Assembly: GCF_001029435.1 (NCBI RefSeq)
Contig: NZ_LDOV01000052.1
Location: 1 to 53,172 of the forward strand
Reading direction: 5' to 3'
Length of the DNA: 53,172 bases
From: Photobacterium aphoticum
GTDB lineage: Bacteria; Pseudomonadota; Gammaproteobacteria; Enterobacterales; Vibrionaceae
A program made the translations under genes and the position numbers. Shown here piece after piece: positions 8,292 through 17,843 of this stretch (position 1 is the first letter of the stretch; each line of letters starts with the position of its first letter). The notes below the pieces were generated by a model. The model was given only the letters and a program-made list of their open reading frames with translations. It was not told where the DNA came from and did not search any database.

Positions 8292-9098
8292 ATGAGCCAG
8301 TTTGAAGCGTTTATCTTGGCCCTGATCCAGGGGCTGACCGAATTTTTACCGATTTCTAGCTCCGCCCATTTGATTTTGCCTTCTGCCGTTTTTGGCTGGG
8401 CCGATCAGGGGCTGGCATTTGACGTGGCCGTGCATGTGGGCACCTTGATGGCGGTGATTGGCTACTTCCGTAAAGAAGTGGTGTCATTGCTATCAGCATG
8501 GCTGGGGTCGATTTTCAAAAAACAACACAATGCCGAATCGAAACTGGCTTGGATGATCGTGATCGCGACCATTCCTGCCTGTATCTTCGGTTTGTTCATG
8601 AAAGACATCATCGAGTTGTACCTGCGTTCCGCGTGGGTGATTGCCATTACCACTATCGTGTTCGGTTTGTTGCTGTGGTGGGTGGATGTACGCGCTACGC
8701 AGCAAGACGACGAATATCAGGCGGATTGGAAACGCTCGCTGTTCATCGGTCTGTCTCAGGCGGCGGCGATGATCCCGGGCACCTCCCGCTCTGGTGCGAC
8801 CATGACCGCTGCGCTGTACTTGGGCTTTACCCGCGAAGCGGCCGCGCGTTTCTCGTTCCTGATGTCGATCCCTATTATTTTGTTGGCGGGCGGCTACCTG
8901 GGCATGAAGCTGGTGACCAGCGGTAATCCGGTGCAGTTTGATGTATTGGCGATCGGTGTCGCGGTGTCGTTTGTCAGTGCGTACGCGTGTATTCACGTGT
9001 TCCTGAAGCTGGTTACCCGTTTGGGCATGTTGCCGTTTGTGGTATACCGCTTGCTACTGGGCGTGGGCTTGATGGCCTTCCTGTTGACCCAGTCATAA
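8292..9098 (+). CDS. uppP: Undecaprenyl-diphosphatase UppP (BacA)
   Basis: Membrane phosphatase that recycles undecaprenyl pyrophosphate for peptidoglycan and O-antigen synthesis; extra copies confer bacitracin resistance. The 268 residues show about eight hydrophobic segments. The two catalytic motifs are the glutamate-rich ALIQGLTEFLPISSSAHL near the N-terminus and MIPGTSRSGATM (about 160-171). It follows folK by 16 bases, probably in one transcript, and ends at a strong terminator. Same neighbourhood as in E. coli (bacA between folB and cca). Confidence 0.97.
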   Translation: MSQFEAFILALIQGLTEFLPISSSAHLILPSAVFGWADQGLAFDVAVHVGTLMAVIGYFRKEVVSLLSAWLGSIFKKQHNAESKLAWMIVIATIPACIFGLFMKDIIELYLRSAWVIAITTIVFGLLLWWVDVRATQQDDEYQADWKRSLFIGLSQAAAMIPGTSRSGATMTAALYLGFTREAAARFSFLMSIPIILLAGGYLGMKLVTSGNPVQFDVLAIGVAVSFVSAYACIHVFLKLVTRLGMLPFVVYRLLLGVGLMAFLLTQS

Positions 9099-9117
9099 TC
9101 GCGCGTGCGATAAACAG

Positions 9118-9148
9118 AAAAAAGCCCAGTATTTGCTGGGCTTTTTTG
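9118..9148. terminator. Terminator between uppP and cca
   Basis: AGCCCAG-TATTTG-CTGGGCT stem flanked by A and T runs, ending in six T on the plus strand. It can serve both convergent genes. Confidence 0.9.
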
Positions 9149-9191
9149 TTTTTGGCTTAGGGCCGTTTCTGTTGCCAGAGAGGCGCGCACG

Positions 9192-10421
9192 TTAGAGGCG
9201 TGATTTCCCTAACGCTTCTTTGACGGCATAAGCGCGGCGTTTAGCGTGCTCTTCCCGAATCGCCGGGCCTTTGAAGCCGTCATCGATGATCGGTTTCACC
9301 GCGACACTCAGCGCAGCCGCAAAAGCGGTTTCCAGCAGATCAGCTTGTGGGTACTCAGCCTCTTCAAAACCGGTACGGCCACGCACATCCGCTCGGCAAC
9401 ACAGGGCGAGTTGCGCCACACGCTCGGGTTTTCGCCATGCATCCATTTGATCAAAGATTTTGATGAAGGTGGTCGGGCGCAGCTCGGCAGCGTTGTGGAT
9501 CTTGGTGTGCTGGGCACACACCATCAGCGCGGTATCTCGGTATTCATTCGGGACACGCAGGCGCTGGCACAATTCACGGATCGCGCCTAAGCCGGTTTGG
9601 CAGTGCATTTTATGGCTCGGCCATTCTGCTTCTGGGGTCAGGGCTTTGCCCAGATCGTGCACCTGCGCGGCAAAACGGATCACCGGGGACTCACTCAGCG
9701 TGGCTGCCTGCGCCGCTACCAATAGGGTGTGGATCCCGCAGTCAATTTCCGGATGCCATTTCTCTGGCTGTGGCACACCAAACAAATCATTAATTTCAGG
9801 CATGATCACCGCCAGTGCGCCACATTGACGCAGGACGGTCAGGAAGATTTCCGGGTTGGCGGTGTGCAGGGAGCGTTCCCATTCTTGCCAGACGCGCTCA
9901 GGAGTCAGGGCAGCAAGTTCACCGGCCACCACCATGTCCTGCATCAGCGCCAGCGTTTCGGGGGCAACGGTAAAACCGAGATGGGCAAAGCGGGCAGCAA
10001 AACGGGCCACACGTAAGACACGCAGGGGATCTTCCACAAACGCCGGGGAGACATGGCGCAGCAGACGATCCGCCAGATCTTGCTGGCCGTGGTAAGGATC
10101 GAACAGGGTGCCGTCATCGGCTTGGGCGATCGCATTGATCGTCAAATCGCGGCGCATCAAGTCCTGTTCAAGGGTGACATCCGGCGCGGAATAGCAAACA
10201 AATCCGGTATAACCGGATCCTGACTTACGCTCGGTGCGCGCTAAGGCGTATTCCTGTTTGGTTTTCGGGTGCAAGAAGACCGGGAAATCACTGCCGACCT
10301 GGGTATACCCTTGTGCCAGCATTTCTGCCGGTGTGGTGCCGACCACCACCCAATCCTTATCTTTGACGGGTAAACCAAGCAGCGCATCCCGCACCGCACC
10401 GCCGACTAAATATTTTTCCAC
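9192..10421 (-). CDS. cca: CCA-adding tRNA nucleotidyltransferase (with HD domain)
   Basis: Adds or repairs the 3' CCA of tRNAs. The start chosen is GTG at VEKYLVGGAVRDALL, giving 409 residues; AGGTGA stands five bases before it, and this aligns with the E. coli start. The catalytic GGAVRDALLGLPVKDKDWVV holds the metal-binding Asp pair (KDKDW). The RRDLTINAIA and EDPLRVLRVARFAAR motifs of class II enzymes follow. The C-terminal HD phosphohydrolase domain shows AQVHDLGK near residue 245. It converges on uppP and diverges from gspA. Confidence 0.96.
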   Translation of the reverse strand: MEKYLVGGAVRDALLGLPVKDKDWVVVGTTPAEMLAQGYTQVGSDFPVFLHPKTKQEYALARTERKSGSGYTGFVCYSAPDVTLEQDLMRRDLTINAIAQADDGTLFDPYHGQQDLADRLLRHVSPAFVEDPLRVLRVARFAARFAHLGFTVAPETLALMQDMVVAGELAALTPERVWQEWERSLHTANPEIFLTVLRQCGALAVIMPEINDLFGVPQPEKWHPEIDCGIHTLLVAAQAATLSESPVIRFAAQVHDLGKALTPEAEWPSHKMHCQTGLGAIRELCQRLRVPNEYRDTALMVCAQHTKIHNAAELRPTTFIKIFDQMDAWRKPERVAQLALCCRADVRGRTGFEEAEYPQADLLETAFAAALSVAVKPIIDDGFKGPAIREEHAKRRAYAVKEALGKSRL

Positions 10422-10609
10422 GTTTGTCACCTGTTTTCCGTGAGTGCCATACTTTTGTGTAAGAATTATATCAAATTGCACAACTATCACTAACATCACG
10501 CGACCTGAAATAAATTGTCGCTATCGCAATGGCCTTGCCTCTATACATTCAGCAGCGGTAAAGGTAACGTTGCTTTTTCTCTCCTTTGACTCATTGCGAG
10601 AATTACAGC

Positions 10610-12346
10610 ATGTACAAGGATTTTTATGGGATCTCGGAATCTCCGTTTTCTATTGTTCCGAGCGCGCGCTTCCTCTATCTGAGCGAGCGTCACCGTGAGG
10701 CGCTGACCCATATGTTAGCCAGCTTGGGTGGCGGCGGGGGATTCGGGTTGCTCACGGGGGAAGTGGGAACCGGTAAAACCACCGTGTTACGCGGATTGGT
10801 CGCCCGTTTGCCGCAGGAAACGCAGGTTGCGGTGATCCTGAACCCGTCATTATCAACCCATGAGTTGTTGGCTGGCCTGAGCGATGAACTGGGGATCAGC
10901 TATCACGAACAAGACTCCATTAAGCAGCTGACCGACGGGATTTATCAGCATTTGTTAGCGAACCATCAGGCAGGCAAACAGACCCTCCTGTTGGTGGATG
11001 AAGCCCAGCATTTGATGCCAGATGCTCTTGAGCAACTGCGTTTGTTGACCAACCTGGAAACCGACAGCACCAAATTGTTGAAAGTGGTGTTGGTGGGCCA
11101 GCCGGAATTGCAGCAACTGTTGCAGCAGGAAAACCTGCGCCAGTTAGCACAGCGCATTACTTCCCGTTATCACCTGTTGCCGCTGAACGAAGAAGAAGTC
11201 AGTGAGTACGTGAACTACCGTTTGCGTGCGGTGGACTGTTTGCATCAGGTCTTCACACCGGCACTGAACTTGCAGATTGCCCGTGCCACCGGCGGGATCC
11301 CGCGTCTGATCAACCTGGTGTGTGACAAGGCGATGTTGTATGGCTTTCAGTCCATGCGTCATCAATTGGATAAAGACATTGTCGCCCGTGCCTGTGATGA
11401 GGTACTGAGTTGGCAACTACCTCGCCGTCAGCCGTCGAAAAAAGCCCGTACCGTAACTTTTAGTGCGTTCCCGATCTCCGCATTAGCGGCTGGGGTGGTG
11501 GTCGCACTGGGGATTGGCTGGTGGAAAGGCTGGATTGATTTGCCGACGCGTCCGTCGGATCGCTCGGTCGAGACAGCGCCAGTGACGGCACCGGCCACAG
11601 CATCAAAGGTTGAAACAGACAGTCTGGCACCTGTTTTAGCGCCGAATGTGGTAGACAGCGCGGCGGAGCAGGTGGCCCAGCAAAGTACGGCACAGACGCA
11701 AGAGCCGACCATTGTGGTGCAGGCACCGCTCGATCCGGTGCAGAACTGGCGATATACCGTGTTGCAGGCGCAGTCTGAACAAAAAGCGATGCAGACCTTA
11801 TACCGTTTATGGGGCTACGATCCGGCCGTCAGTTTGGCCAGTTGTGATTCCAGTGATCGCATTGGCTTGAGCTGTTATAACGGCAAGGGCGGGTTGCCTG
11901 CGTTGCGTGATGTGAACCGCCCGGCAGTCGTTGCGTTGCGTGAACCGGACGGGGCGCAATATTACGCTGCCGTGTATGCGGTGCGTGACGATAAGGTGGA
12001 ATTGCTGCTCGGTGGCGAGCGGATTGCCGTTGAGCCGTCCTGGCTCGATGCCCGCTGGGATGGCCGTTACACCTTGCTCTGGCGTCCGCCATTGGGAGAC
12101 AGTGCGTCCATCCGTTATGGTCAGCAAGGCCAACGCGTGATTTGGCTGGATCATCAACTGAGCACCCTGCTGGGTGAGTTGCCGGACAGTCAGGATACCT
12201 TCGGTCAGGCTTTGTTGGATAAGTTGCGTCGCTTCCAGCGTGAGCAGCGTTTGTCGGTGGATGGCATTGCCGGCCCGCAGACCCTGATGATGATTGATTC
12301 TGCCTTGCATTTACCTGGGCCGACGTTGCAGCCGGAGAATAGCTAA
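10610..12346 (+). CDS. gspA: Type II secretion assembly ATPase GspA (ExeA-like)
   Basis: ExeA-type protein that with GspB binds peptidoglycan and helps place the GspD secretin ring of type II secretion. It has 578 residues from MYKDFYGISESPF, the typical ExeA N-terminus. The cytoplasmic AAA domain has Walker A GEVGTGKT (50-57) and Walker B LLLVDEAQ (126-133). A single membrane span lies at about 285-306. The periplasmic part ends in a peptidoglycan-binding domain (LRRFQREQRLSVDGIAGPQT). It overlaps gspB by one base, so the pair is an operon. No other secretion genes are in the window. Confidence 0.93.
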   Translation: MYKDFYGISESPFSIVPSARFLYLSERHREALTHMLASLGGGGGFGLLTGEVGTGKTTVLRGLVARLPQETQVAVILNPSLSTHELLAGLSDELGISYHEQDSIKQLTDGIYQHLLANHQAGKQTLLLVDEAQHLMPDALEQLRLLTNLETDSTKLLKVVLVGQPELQQLLQQENLRQLAQRITSRYHLLPLNEEEVSEYVNYRLRAVDCLHQVFTPALNLQIARATGGIPRLINLVCDKAMLYGFQSMRHQLDKDIVARACDEVLSWQLPRRQPSKKARTVTFSAFPISALAAGVVVALGIGWWKGWIDLPTRPSDRSVETAPVTAPATASKVETDSLAPVLAPNVVDSAAEQVAQQSTAQTQEPTIVVQAPLDPVQNWRYTVLQAQSEQKAMQTLYRLWGYDPAVSLASCDSSDRIGLSCYNGKGGLPALRDVNRPAVVALREPDGAQYYAAVYAVRDDKVELLLGGERIAVEPSWLDARWDGRYTLLWRPPLGDSASIRYGQQGQRVIWLDHQLSTLLGELPDSQDTFGQALLDKLRRFQREQRLSVDGIAGPQTLMMIDSALHLPGPTLQPENS

Positions 12347-13236
12347 TGTCTAAATTGTTATCGGCGATTGCGAAATCAGAGTCGCAACATACCGGAGGAC
12401 ACAACGCCACCTCCTCTTTATTTTCTGAGCTGATGACCGATCCACGCGCGGCGGCGCGACGGGGGGCGCAGCGCTATCGTACCGCGTTGTTGTTTGCGCT
12501 GCCGGTGGTTGCTTTGGTGGGCTATGGCGTATTCACGAATGCTGCATCAGACAGTGCAACACACGTGACCACCGCGTCGGCGGTGGATGAAACGCCGCCG
12601 GTGTACAAAGAAGCGGTGAGCACGCCGGTTGTGGAAGTGATTCAGGATGAGCCGTATTTTCCGGCGGGGATTGAGCGCTTGAGTTACCCGGATCTGTACA
12701 CCGAGCCACTGCCGAGCCACCCGACCGATCCGGATGTGATTGCCGCTGCGCATACACCGTTTGGCACTACTGCACAGGGCGAGATGGGTGAAAGCGGGGA
12801 GCCGTTGTTTGTGCCGCCTACCAAACAGACGTCTGATACGTGGGATCTGGATAAGCTCGATTACAGCGGGTTGTCACCGGAATTGGCGCTACAGTTGCGT
12901 TCAGCCATTGCTGCCACGGAAGAGGGTGATGAGCCAATGCCTGAGATGCTGGAAAACGAACGTGCGGGGATCCCGGTAGGCGCGAAAGCCGATCTCCAGA
13001 CCATTGATTTGGCGGATTTGCCGATGGCGGTGAAGAAGCGGATCCCTAAGCTGGATTTTCAAACGCACATCTATTCATCGTCACCGGACAGCCGTTGGGT
13101 GAAAGTGAATGGCGAAGAAGCCTATGAAGGGGATGAAATTGCGCCGGGTGTCGTGCTTAAGCAGATCGCGCCGCGCAACGTGGCGTTCACGTTTGAGAAC
13201 TTCCTGATCTCCATGCCGGCACTATCGTCTTGGTAG
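12346..13236 (+). CDS. gspB: Type II secretion assembly protein GspB (ExeB-like)
   Basis: Partner of GspA: a 296-residue inner-membrane protein with one span at about 46-66 and a long Pro/Glu-rich periplasmic region. The C-terminal GspB domain (about 232-296) contains LDFQTHIYSSSPDSRWVKVN and GDEIAPGVVLKQI. The ATG shares its A with the gspA TAA stop, giving tight translational coupling. A strong terminator follows. The family is known to link the secretin to the inner membrane through peptidoglycan; substrate systems are encoded elsewhere. Confidence 0.88.
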   Translation: MSKLLSAIAKSESQHTGGHNATSSLFSELMTDPRAAARRGAQRYRTALLFALPVVALVGYGVFTNAASDSATHVTTASAVDETPPVYKEAVSTPVVEVIQDEPYFPAGIERLSYPDLYTEPLPSHPTDPDVIAAAHTPFGTTAQGEMGESGEPLFVPPTKQTSDTWDLDKLDYSGLSPELALQLRSAIAATEEGDEPMPEMLENERAGIPVGAKADLQTIDLADLPMAVKKRIPKLDFQTHIYSSSPDSRWVKVNGEEAYEGDEIAPGVVLKQIAPRNVAFTFENFLISMPALSSW

Positions 13237-13278
13237 TTATCGTCCTGGTAACAGGTAGCAGCATGGTTTCAAGATAAG

Positions 13279-13308
13279 CAAAAGGCAGCCAACAGGCTGC
13301 CTTTTTTG
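13279..13308. terminator. Bidirectional terminator between gspB and ygiM
   Basis: AAAGGCAGCC-AACA-GGCTGCCTTT with a T6 tail on the plus strand; the A-rich left flank allows use by the convergent ygiM on the minus strand. Confidence 0.9.
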
Positions 13309-13335
13309 TCTCGCGAAAGCGGCATTAACGTAGGC

Positions 13336-13953
13336 TTATGCCCAACCGTTGTTACGCTTGCGACGACGTGGAATAAGGTGCGGCAAGATCAGACCGAACA
13401 GCAGACCACCACCGGCAACCATACCGCCGTAGGTGAACCAACGCATCAGCAGGTCATCTTTTTGCGTGTCTAGCTTCGCACGTAGCTCACGGATCTCCGC
13501 TTGTGAGGTCATCAGCTGCTCATTCAGCTGGCTGTTCTGTGTTTCCAGATCGGTGATCTGCTCAGTGCGCAGCTTCACGGTGTTCTGCAGACTAGCGGTT
13601 TTCTTATCGCCAGATTGCAAGGCATCCGCCAGTGACGCTTTCACTTCCGTCAGTTCTTTTTCCAAGGCAGGCACGCGTTCTTTCAGACCCATCTGTGTAG
13701 ACAGGTAGTCAGCGTTCACCCAGCCAATACGACCACGGTTGTCACGGACTTTGCTGTAACCGGTTTCACGGTTGGTTTCCAACAGTGCCACTTTGGTACC
13801 GGCATTCACGCTACCGATGATACGGAACTGAGTGCTAGGGCCTTTGTGCATGTAAGTGAACAGATCATCGGAAATGTACCGACTTTGTTCAGCGTTAACT
13901 GGCAGAGCGGCAACCGCGCAAGCCAGAATGAGTAAGCGGATTAAGTGCTTCAC
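13336..13953 (-). CDS. ygiM: SH3-domain membrane protein of the YgiM/TIGR04211 family
   Basis: A 205-residue protein whose order matches E. coli YgiM: signal segment (LIRLLILACAVAALPVNA), a bacterial SH3 domain (about 22-90, with YISDDLFTYMHKGPST and RGRIGWV), a long coiled coil (about 95-165), a C-terminal membrane span (about 172-192), and a basic RRRKR tail. The start is GTG with AAGGAA eight bases upstream; the open frame continues upstream without family similarity. Its role is not established; a periplasmic sensing or scaffold role is inferred. It sits next to cca in E. coli; here gspAB lies between. Confidence 0.88.
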   Translation of the reverse strand: MKHLIRLLILACAVAALPVNAEQSRYISDDLFTYMHKGPSTQFRIIGSVNAGTKVALLETNRETGYSKVRDNRGRIGWVNADYLSTQMGLKERVPALEKELTEVKASLADALQSGDKKTASLQNTVKLRTEQITDLETQNSQLNEQLMTSQAEIRELRAKLDTQKDDLLMRWFTYGGMVAGGGLLFGLILPHLIPRRRKRNNGWA

Positions 13954-14021
13954 AATTTGATTCCTTGGGAGAGCCTGTTTTCTCGAGAGGACAAAGTCTA
14001 AAAACTTTGCGCCGAGGGTGC

Positions 14022-14054
14022 AAGAAAAGAGGGAGGCAAAGCCTCCCTCTTTTG
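14022..14054 (-). terminator. Terminator after the TIGR00153-pit operon
   Basis: A perfect 13-base-pair stem AAAAGAGGGAGGC / GCCTCCCTCTTTT with a three-base loop, 25 bases after the pit stop. The T tail on the minus strand is four bases. Confidence 0.82.
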
Positions 14055-14078
14055 AACCAAAGCCAGATTTGACGTGGT

Positions 14079-15350
14079 TTAACCAAACATTGCTTGCATA
14101 ATATAGAAGAAGATGACCGCAAGTAGGGCACCCGCTGGCAGGGTGATCACCCATGACGCCACGATATTACGCACAACACCCAGGTTCAGCGCTGCGATAC
14201 CACGGGCAAATGCCACGCCGATCACGCCGCCCACAAGGGTTTGTGTGGTTGAAATTGGTAGACCTGTACCTGATGCCAATACAACGGTTGACGCTGTTGC
14301 TAGCTGTGCAGCAAAGCCACGGCTTGGGGTCAGTTCAGTGATACCTGTGCCCACGGTTGCCATTACTTTGTGACCCATGGTCGCCAGACCAATCACGATA
14401 CCGATACCACCCAGTGGAAGGATCCACCATGCAATCGTTGACTGAGAGGCGATTTGGCCCAGGTTCTCAACGGTTGAAACAACCGCAGACAGTGGACCGA
14501 TCGCGTTCGCTACGTCGTTTGAACCGTGCGCAAATGCCATCGCACATGCTGTTACAACCATTAGCAGGCTGAATACACGTTCAACACCGGCGTAACCGTT
14601 GCTGTCAGTTGCAGAACCGTCGTCATCTTTGTATTTACGGCTGATGTAGATGTAACCGAAGGCCATCACAATCGCAGAAACGACAATAGACGCTACCCAC
14701 GCTTCACCGTTTGAAAGGTGTAGACCGACGTGCTTAAGACCTTTTTTGATGGTCACAAGCGCGATCACCATGGCCGTAATGAACATGTAGACCGGTACGA
14801 AGCGTTTCGCATTGACCAGTGGGGTGTCTGTATCAAAGATCAGACGCTGGGCGCTGACAAAAATACCGTATGCAAACAGACCCGAGATCAGCGGTGTGAT
14901 CAACCAGCTGCCCACGATGCCTTGTACTGAAGACCAGGTTACTGCTTCAGGACCGACAGAGATGCAGGCAAAACCAATGATGGCACCAATGATTGAGTGC
15001 GTGGTTGATACCGGCCAGCCCATGTAAGAGGCCACCAATAGCCACGTACCCGCTGCAAGCAGTGCAGACATCATACCGTACACCAACACTTCAGGCTGGT
15101 TAGTAAAGTAAGACATGTCTACCACGCCTTTACGGATGGTGTCTGTTACTTCACCACCGGCAAGGTAAGCACCGGCAAACTCAAAAATCATCGCAATGAT
15201 GATCGCTTGCTTGACTGTTAGGGCTTTAGAGCCGACTGAGGTACCCATTGCGTTGGCAACGTCATTTGCGCCGATACCAATCGCCATTAAAAGACCAAAG
15301 AAAGCCGCCACCAAAATAATCATGGTGCCGTAGTTAGTCAGGATTTCCAT
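14079..15350 (-). CDS. pit: Inorganic phosphate transporter, PiT family
   Basis: Low-affinity cation-coupled phosphate permease. It has 423 residues with about ten membrane spans. It carries the duplicated PiT signature GANDVANAMGTSVGSKAL near residue 27 and GSNDVANAIGPLSAVV near residue 270, the inverted-repeat halves that form the phosphate site. AAGGT precedes the ATG. It follows the TIGR00153 (DUF47) gene by 31 bases, a pairing common in bacteria where the DUF47 partner is thought to modulate the permease. The exact cation cannot be read from sequence. Confidence 0.94.
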   Translation of the reverse strand: MEILTNYGTMIILVAAFFGLLMAIGIGANDVANAMGTSVGSKALTVKQAIIIAMIFEFAGAYLAGGEVTDTIRKGVVDMSYFTNQPEVLVYGMMSALLAAGTWLLVASYMGWPVSTTHSIIGAIIGFACISVGPEAVTWSSVQGIVGSWLITPLISGLFAYGIFVSAQRLIFDTDTPLVNAKRFVPVYMFITAMVIALVTIKKGLKHVGLHLSNGEAWVASIVVSAIVMAFGYIYISRKYKDDDGSATDSNGYAGVERVFSLLMVVTACAMAFAHGSNDVANAIGPLSAVVSTVENLGQIASQSTIAWWILPLGGIGIVIGLATMGHKVMATVGTGITELTPSRGFAAQLATASTVVLASGTGLPISTTQTLVGGVIGVAFARGIAALNLGVVRNIVASWVITLPAGALLAVIFFYIMQAMFG

Positions 15351-15381
15351 TGTAAAACCTTGTTTTAGTTACATTCTTTCG

Positions 15382-16062
15382 CTATGAACGCGATAGCATG
15401 ATTTCAAGACGCGAGCCAACGCGTTGCGCTTGGTCAGCGATACCGCCAACCCACTCGAGGATCTTGTAGAGGAACATTACATCCACTGGACTGTGCTGGT
15501 CTTCGATGGCCATTAGCTGTTGGCGAAGTTTGATCTGCATGCTGTCAGTATCATCTTCGATAACATCCAGTTGGTTGATCATTTCTGCCACGAGTGTGAC
15601 TTCGCGACCTTTGAAGCCCGTCTCTAGCAGTTCATCCAATTCGTTAATCACTCGGCTAGCTTGGTTAGCTGCGTCGAGACAACGTTGAACGTATGCCACA
15701 AAGTCAGGGTACATAGAGGAAGGGATTTGTAACTGTCGGCCCAGAACGCGGCCGGCGATGTCTTTGGCAAGGTTTGCCAACTTGTCTTGCTGGGTCAGGA
15801 GGTCGAGCATGTCAGTGCGGTCGACTGGCATAAACAGACCACGAGGAAGTTTCAGGCGGATCTCACGCTTCAACACATCCGCATCTTTTTCAATCTGCGA
15901 GATCTGTTCGCGGAGCATGGACGCCTTATCCCAATCTCCCGCCTCACAGGCAGCAAAGAAGGGGACGAGCAATTCGCAACATTCATTTACGCGAGTAACG
16001 TGACGTTGCAGTGGTTTGATTGGGGATTTAGCAAAGAGCCCCATAATAGTATTTACTGGCAT
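15382..16062 (-). CDS. TIGR00153/DUF47 phosphate-transport accessory protein
   Basis: A 226-residue soluble helical protein distantly related to PhoU. The start is taken at MPVNTIMGLFAKSPIKPLQ, the characteristic N-terminus of TIGR00153 proteins; the frame continues 25 codons upstream without family match. Helical repeats with conserved acidic positions are visible (CEAGDWDKASMLREQISQIE, DRTDMLDLLTQQDKLAN). It is the first gene of a two-gene unit with the PiT permease and is presumed to regulate it; direct evidence in this group is limited. Confidence 0.9.
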   Translation of the reverse strand: MPVNTIMGLFAKSPIKPLQRHVTRVNECCELLVPFFAACEAGDWDKASMLREQISQIEKDADVLKREIRLKLPRGLFMPVDRTDMLDLLTQQDKLANLAKDIAGRVLGRQLQIPSSMYPDFVAYVQRCLDAANQASRVINELDELLETGFKGREVTLVAEMINQLDVIEDDTDSMQIKLRQQLMAIEDQHSPVDVMFLYKILEWVGGIADQAQRVGSRLEIMLSRS

Positions 16063-16246
16063 AGCCGAATAACCTAGAAAGAGCCAAAATTGGCGAATTC
16101 TTGAGCGATGGTCATTAAGGCGCGCATGGTAACGCATAAGTAAGTATAGGGGAACTAATTTCGATCAAGGTTTTGTTTAAATTTCGTGCTTGCCCCGGAA
16201 TGAAATTGCCAATATCCTTGGTTTGCCACTGTTTATAGGTATAACT

Positions 16247-17764
16247 ATGGAAACCGAGATAGAACTGAAGTTTTTCGTCTCGCCAGAATTTTCGAGTCAA
16301 TTATTGCGCAAGATTGCCGCACTCAAGATTCTGCAGCAAAGTCGACGTGCCCTTGGTAACGTCTACTTCGACACCCCAGACCAAATTCTTCGCCAGCACG
16401 ATATCGGCCTGCGTATTCGCCGTTTTGACGATGTGTTTGTACAAACACTGAAAACCGCAGGTCGTGTAGTGGCTGGCTTACACCAGCGCCCAGAATACAA
16501 CGCTGAAACCACCGGCACCGAGCCGGATTTGATGTTGCACCCGGCCGACGCATGGCCAGAAGGGTTCAATGTTGACATGGTGCAGCAGCAACTTCATCCT
16601 TTGTTCTCTACTGATTTTGTCCGTCAGCAATGGCTGGTGGCGATGCCGGATGGCAGTCAGGTTGAACTGGCCTTTGACCAAGGTGAAGTGAACGCGAACG
16701 GCAAGACTTGCCCGATCTGTGAAGTGGAGCTGGAGCTCAAATCCGGCCAAACTGACGCCTTATTTACGCTTGCCCGTGAACTCTGCACTGAAGGTGGAAT
16801 GCGCTTAGGTAACCTGAGCAAAGCCGCGCGCGGTTACCGCTTAGCGGCTGATTACGCCGGGGATGCCGTTAAACCTCTGGGCAGTGTGCCGCTCGGTGAG
16901 CAGGACAGTGTGGAAACCGTGTTTGTCAAAACACTGGAGCACGCGCTGGGCCATTGGCATTACCACGAACAAATTTTCGCCGAACGCCAAGAGCAAGCGG
17001 CACTAGAGCAAATTGAGCAGGCGTTAGGACTGTTGCGTCAGTCGCTGGTGACCTTTGGTGGCATGATCCCACGTCGTGCCAGTGCCTTATTGCGCCAAGA
17101 GCTGCAATGGCTGGAAGGTGAGCTGGACTGGTTGCCGGAATCGGCAGGTTTGGCGTACTTGCTGGCAGAAAAAGGCTACGCGTTGCGTAAGCTGGACTGT
17201 CGCAAAACCTTGCTAAAGCAAATTGAAGCACGTCGTGACGACCTGCCTGCGCCGGAAGAAACCCTCGCCCTGATTGAATCCGCACGCTACTGTGGCCTGC
17301 TGCTGGATCTCAGTCGTTGGATCTTAAGCCGTGGCTGGCAACCGTTTCTGGACGATAAATCCCGTCAGCGTCTGGCTGAGCCGGTGAAAGGCTTTGCTGA
17401 CACCATGTTGGCCCGCTCATGGCAAGAGTTGCAGGATGTGTTCCCAGCAGAGCGCCAGCTTAACCGCATTGATTATCTGGATCAGCAGCCGCGTTTGCTG
17501 CGCAACCTGATGAGCGGTCTGAGCTTTGCGGATCTGTATGACGAAGATCGTCGTCAGCCATTCCGTATGCCGTGGATTGATTTGCTACAAGGCATTGATG
17601 ATTTGCGCCAGCTTGAGCCGATTCGTGCCCTGATCCCACAGCAAGAGGATGAGGAAGACCGCCGTCAGGTGGAGAAATGGCTACAGCGCAAAGAAGAGTC
17701 GCTGATCCACGCGATGGATCAAACCCGTCAGATCGGGATTGAACTCACGCCATACTGGCCGTAA
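16247..17764 (+). CDS. ygiF: CYTH-CHAD inorganic triphosphatase (YgiF-like)
   Basis: Hydrolyses inorganic triphosphate. The protein has 505 residues from METEIELKFFVSPEF, where ExExK (ETEIELK) is the diagnostic CYTH metal-binding motif. An ATG 19 codons upstream is in frame but lacks a ribosome site. The CYTH tunnel domain (about 1-200) carries alternating charged strands such as GLRIRRF and CEVELELKSG. The C-terminal CHAD domain (about 225-500) is helical with regularly spaced basic residues expected to bind polyphosphate. It is longer than E. coli YgiF (433). In E. coli ygiF is followed directly by glnE; here an ion channel gene on the other strand lies between. Confidence 0.93.
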   Translation: METEIELKFFVSPEFSSQLLRKIAALKILQQSRRALGNVYFDTPDQILRQHDIGLRIRRFDDVFVQTLKTAGRVVAGLHQRPEYNAETTGTEPDLMLHPADAWPEGFNVDMVQQQLHPLFSTDFVRQQWLVAMPDGSQVELAFDQGEVNANGKTCPICEVELELKSGQTDALFTLARELCTEGGMRLGNLSKAARGYRLAADYAGDAVKPLGSVPLGEQDSVETVFVKTLEHALGHWHYHEQIFAERQEQAALEQIEQALGLLRQSLVTFGGMIPRRASALLRQELQWLEGELDWLPESAGLAYLLAEKGYALRKLDCRKTLLKQIEARRDDLPAPEETLALIESARYCGLLLDLSRWILSRGWQPFLDDKSRQRLAEPVKGFADTMLARSWQELQDVFPAERQLNRIDYLDQQPRLLRNLMSGLSFADLYDEDRRQPFRMPWIDLLQGIDDLRQLEPIRALIPQQEDEEDRRQVEKWLQRKEESLIHAMDQTRQIGIELTPYWP

Positions 17765-17794
17765 CGCCTGAGTGCGAACAACGCACAGAGAAAG

Positions 17795-17824
17795 AAAAGC
17801 CCGACAGTGTTCGGGCTTTTTTGT
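17795..17824. terminator. Terminator between ygiF and the channel gene
   Basis: AAAAGCCCGA-CAGTGT-TCGGGCTTTT with further T on the plus strand and an A-rich left arm, so usable from both sides. Confidence 0.88.
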
Positions 17825-17843
17825 GGCTGTCTGTGCGACATCG

